From NCBI GenBank assembly GCA_021825035.1, contig JAKAIQ010000138.1, positions 1 through 5,876 of the forward strand: DNA of 5,876 nt, read 5' to 3'. The position numbers and the translations under genes were made by a program. The notes beneath the pieces were generated by a model. It did not search any database. It was not told the origin of the DNA and saw nothing but the letters and a program-made list of their open reading frames with translations. How positions within the stretch are numbered: the stretch's first letter is position 1; each line of letters starts with the position of its first letter. This document shows, in pieces, positions 5,507 to 5,876 of the stretch. Source of the stretch: Deltaproteobacteria bacterium. GTDB lineage: Bacteria; Desulfobacterota; GWC2-55-46.

Positions 5507-5876
5507 ATATCGTCGAACTTCTGAATACCGCCTTAATGTCTTTTTTTATTACCGTCCTGCTCTTGTCGACGTCCGACACGAGGCCGATGCCGGTCACATC
5601 CATGCCTTTCGAAGTTATCACGACCCTGTCATCCGTGGAAAGTACGCTCGAATTGATAAAATACTTGAGCCTGTCCGTATTCATCCTGTACCCATCGTCG
5701 GACTCGACAATCACGTCCTTCTCGACCTCTATTTCTCCTTTCGACTCCCTGTATCTGCCTTCTTTCGCGGTCAAGGTATAGGATTGCCCGTTCTTTGCAT
5801 AAAACACAAGCTTAAGCTTTTCGAGCACAATAAGGTCCCCACCCTCGCTCTGGGTTGCCGAATCTGCGTCAGATCG
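5505..5876 (-). CDS. lptC: LPS export protein LptC, 5' end cut off by the window edge
   Basis: Partial gene: the frame is open to the right window edge, leaving 123 C-terminal residues plus a TAG stop, so the start and the expected N-terminal membrane anchor are outside. LptC is a bitopic inner-membrane protein whose periplasmic jellyroll receives LPS from LptB2FG and passes it to LptA. Visible are LptC/OstA-like strands: LKLVFYAKNGQSYTLTAKEG, then KGEIEVEKDVIVESDDGY with the typical Asp-Gly-Tyr turn, and DDRVVITSKGMDVTGIGLVS near the end. A GTG at 5828 could look like a start, but the family-like sequence continues upstream of it without a stop, so it is internal. The gene lies 7 nt before lptA, and the lptA Shine-Dalgarno overlaps its stop codon. 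The identification rests on these weakly conserved repeats plus the position before lptA-lptB. Confidence 0.87.
   Translation of the reverse strand, partial: RSDADSATQSEGGDLIVLEKLKLVFYAKNGQSYTLTAKEGRYRESKGEIEVEKDVIVESDDGYRMNTDRLKYFINSSVLSTDDRVVITSKGMDVTGIGLVSDVDKSRTVIKKDIKAVFRSSTI

Noticed and set aside
5826..5828. GTG as the start codon of lptC
   Set aside because: The frame stays open to the window edge, and LptC requires an N-terminal membrane segment that this start would remove.

Overview
This window holds one tightly packed block of eight genes, all read from the minus strand. From right to left they are lptC (5' end cut off), lptA, lptB, rpoN, hpf, ptsN, hprK and rapZ (3' end cut off). 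No plus-strand ORF looks real, and there are no RNA genes, mobile elements or CRISPR repeats.

Right part (about 4231-5876): three genes of the lipopolysaccharide export machine, namely the inner-membrane-anchored LptC, the periplasmic bridge protein LptA and the cytoplasmic ATPase LptB. They imply a Gram-negative (diderm) cell with LPS. Middle (2771-4207): rpoN, encoding sigma-54, complete with its C-terminal RpoN box. Left part (1-2616): a long-type ribosome hibernation factor (hpf), an EIIA-Ntr-type PTS protein (ptsN), HPr kinase/phosphorylase (hprK) and the first 203 codons of the P-loop protein rapZ. These form a regulatory branch of the phosphotransferase system rather than a sugar uptake system; no sugar permease gene is present here.

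The genes are coupled closely. lptC and lptA are 7 nt apart, lptA and lptB overlap by 32 nt, lptB and rpoN are 23 nt apart, hpf and ptsN 12 nt, ptsN and hprK 35 nt, and hprK and rapZ overlap by 2 nt. The only sizeable gap is 154 nt between rpoN and hpf. It contains a 9-bp inverted repeat just after the rpoN stop and a weak promoter-like -10 box before hpf, so it is the most likely place for the transcript to be divided or re-initiated.

The gene order, and hprK together with rpoN and ptsN in an LPS-bearing cell, resemble Desulfobacterota (former Deltaproteobacteria) and some Nitrospirota-like lineages. The sequence alone does not let me choose between these. All genes look intact and ordinary for their families. 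I do not see an undescribed system; the findings are small-scale features of the junctions and of the intergenic gap.
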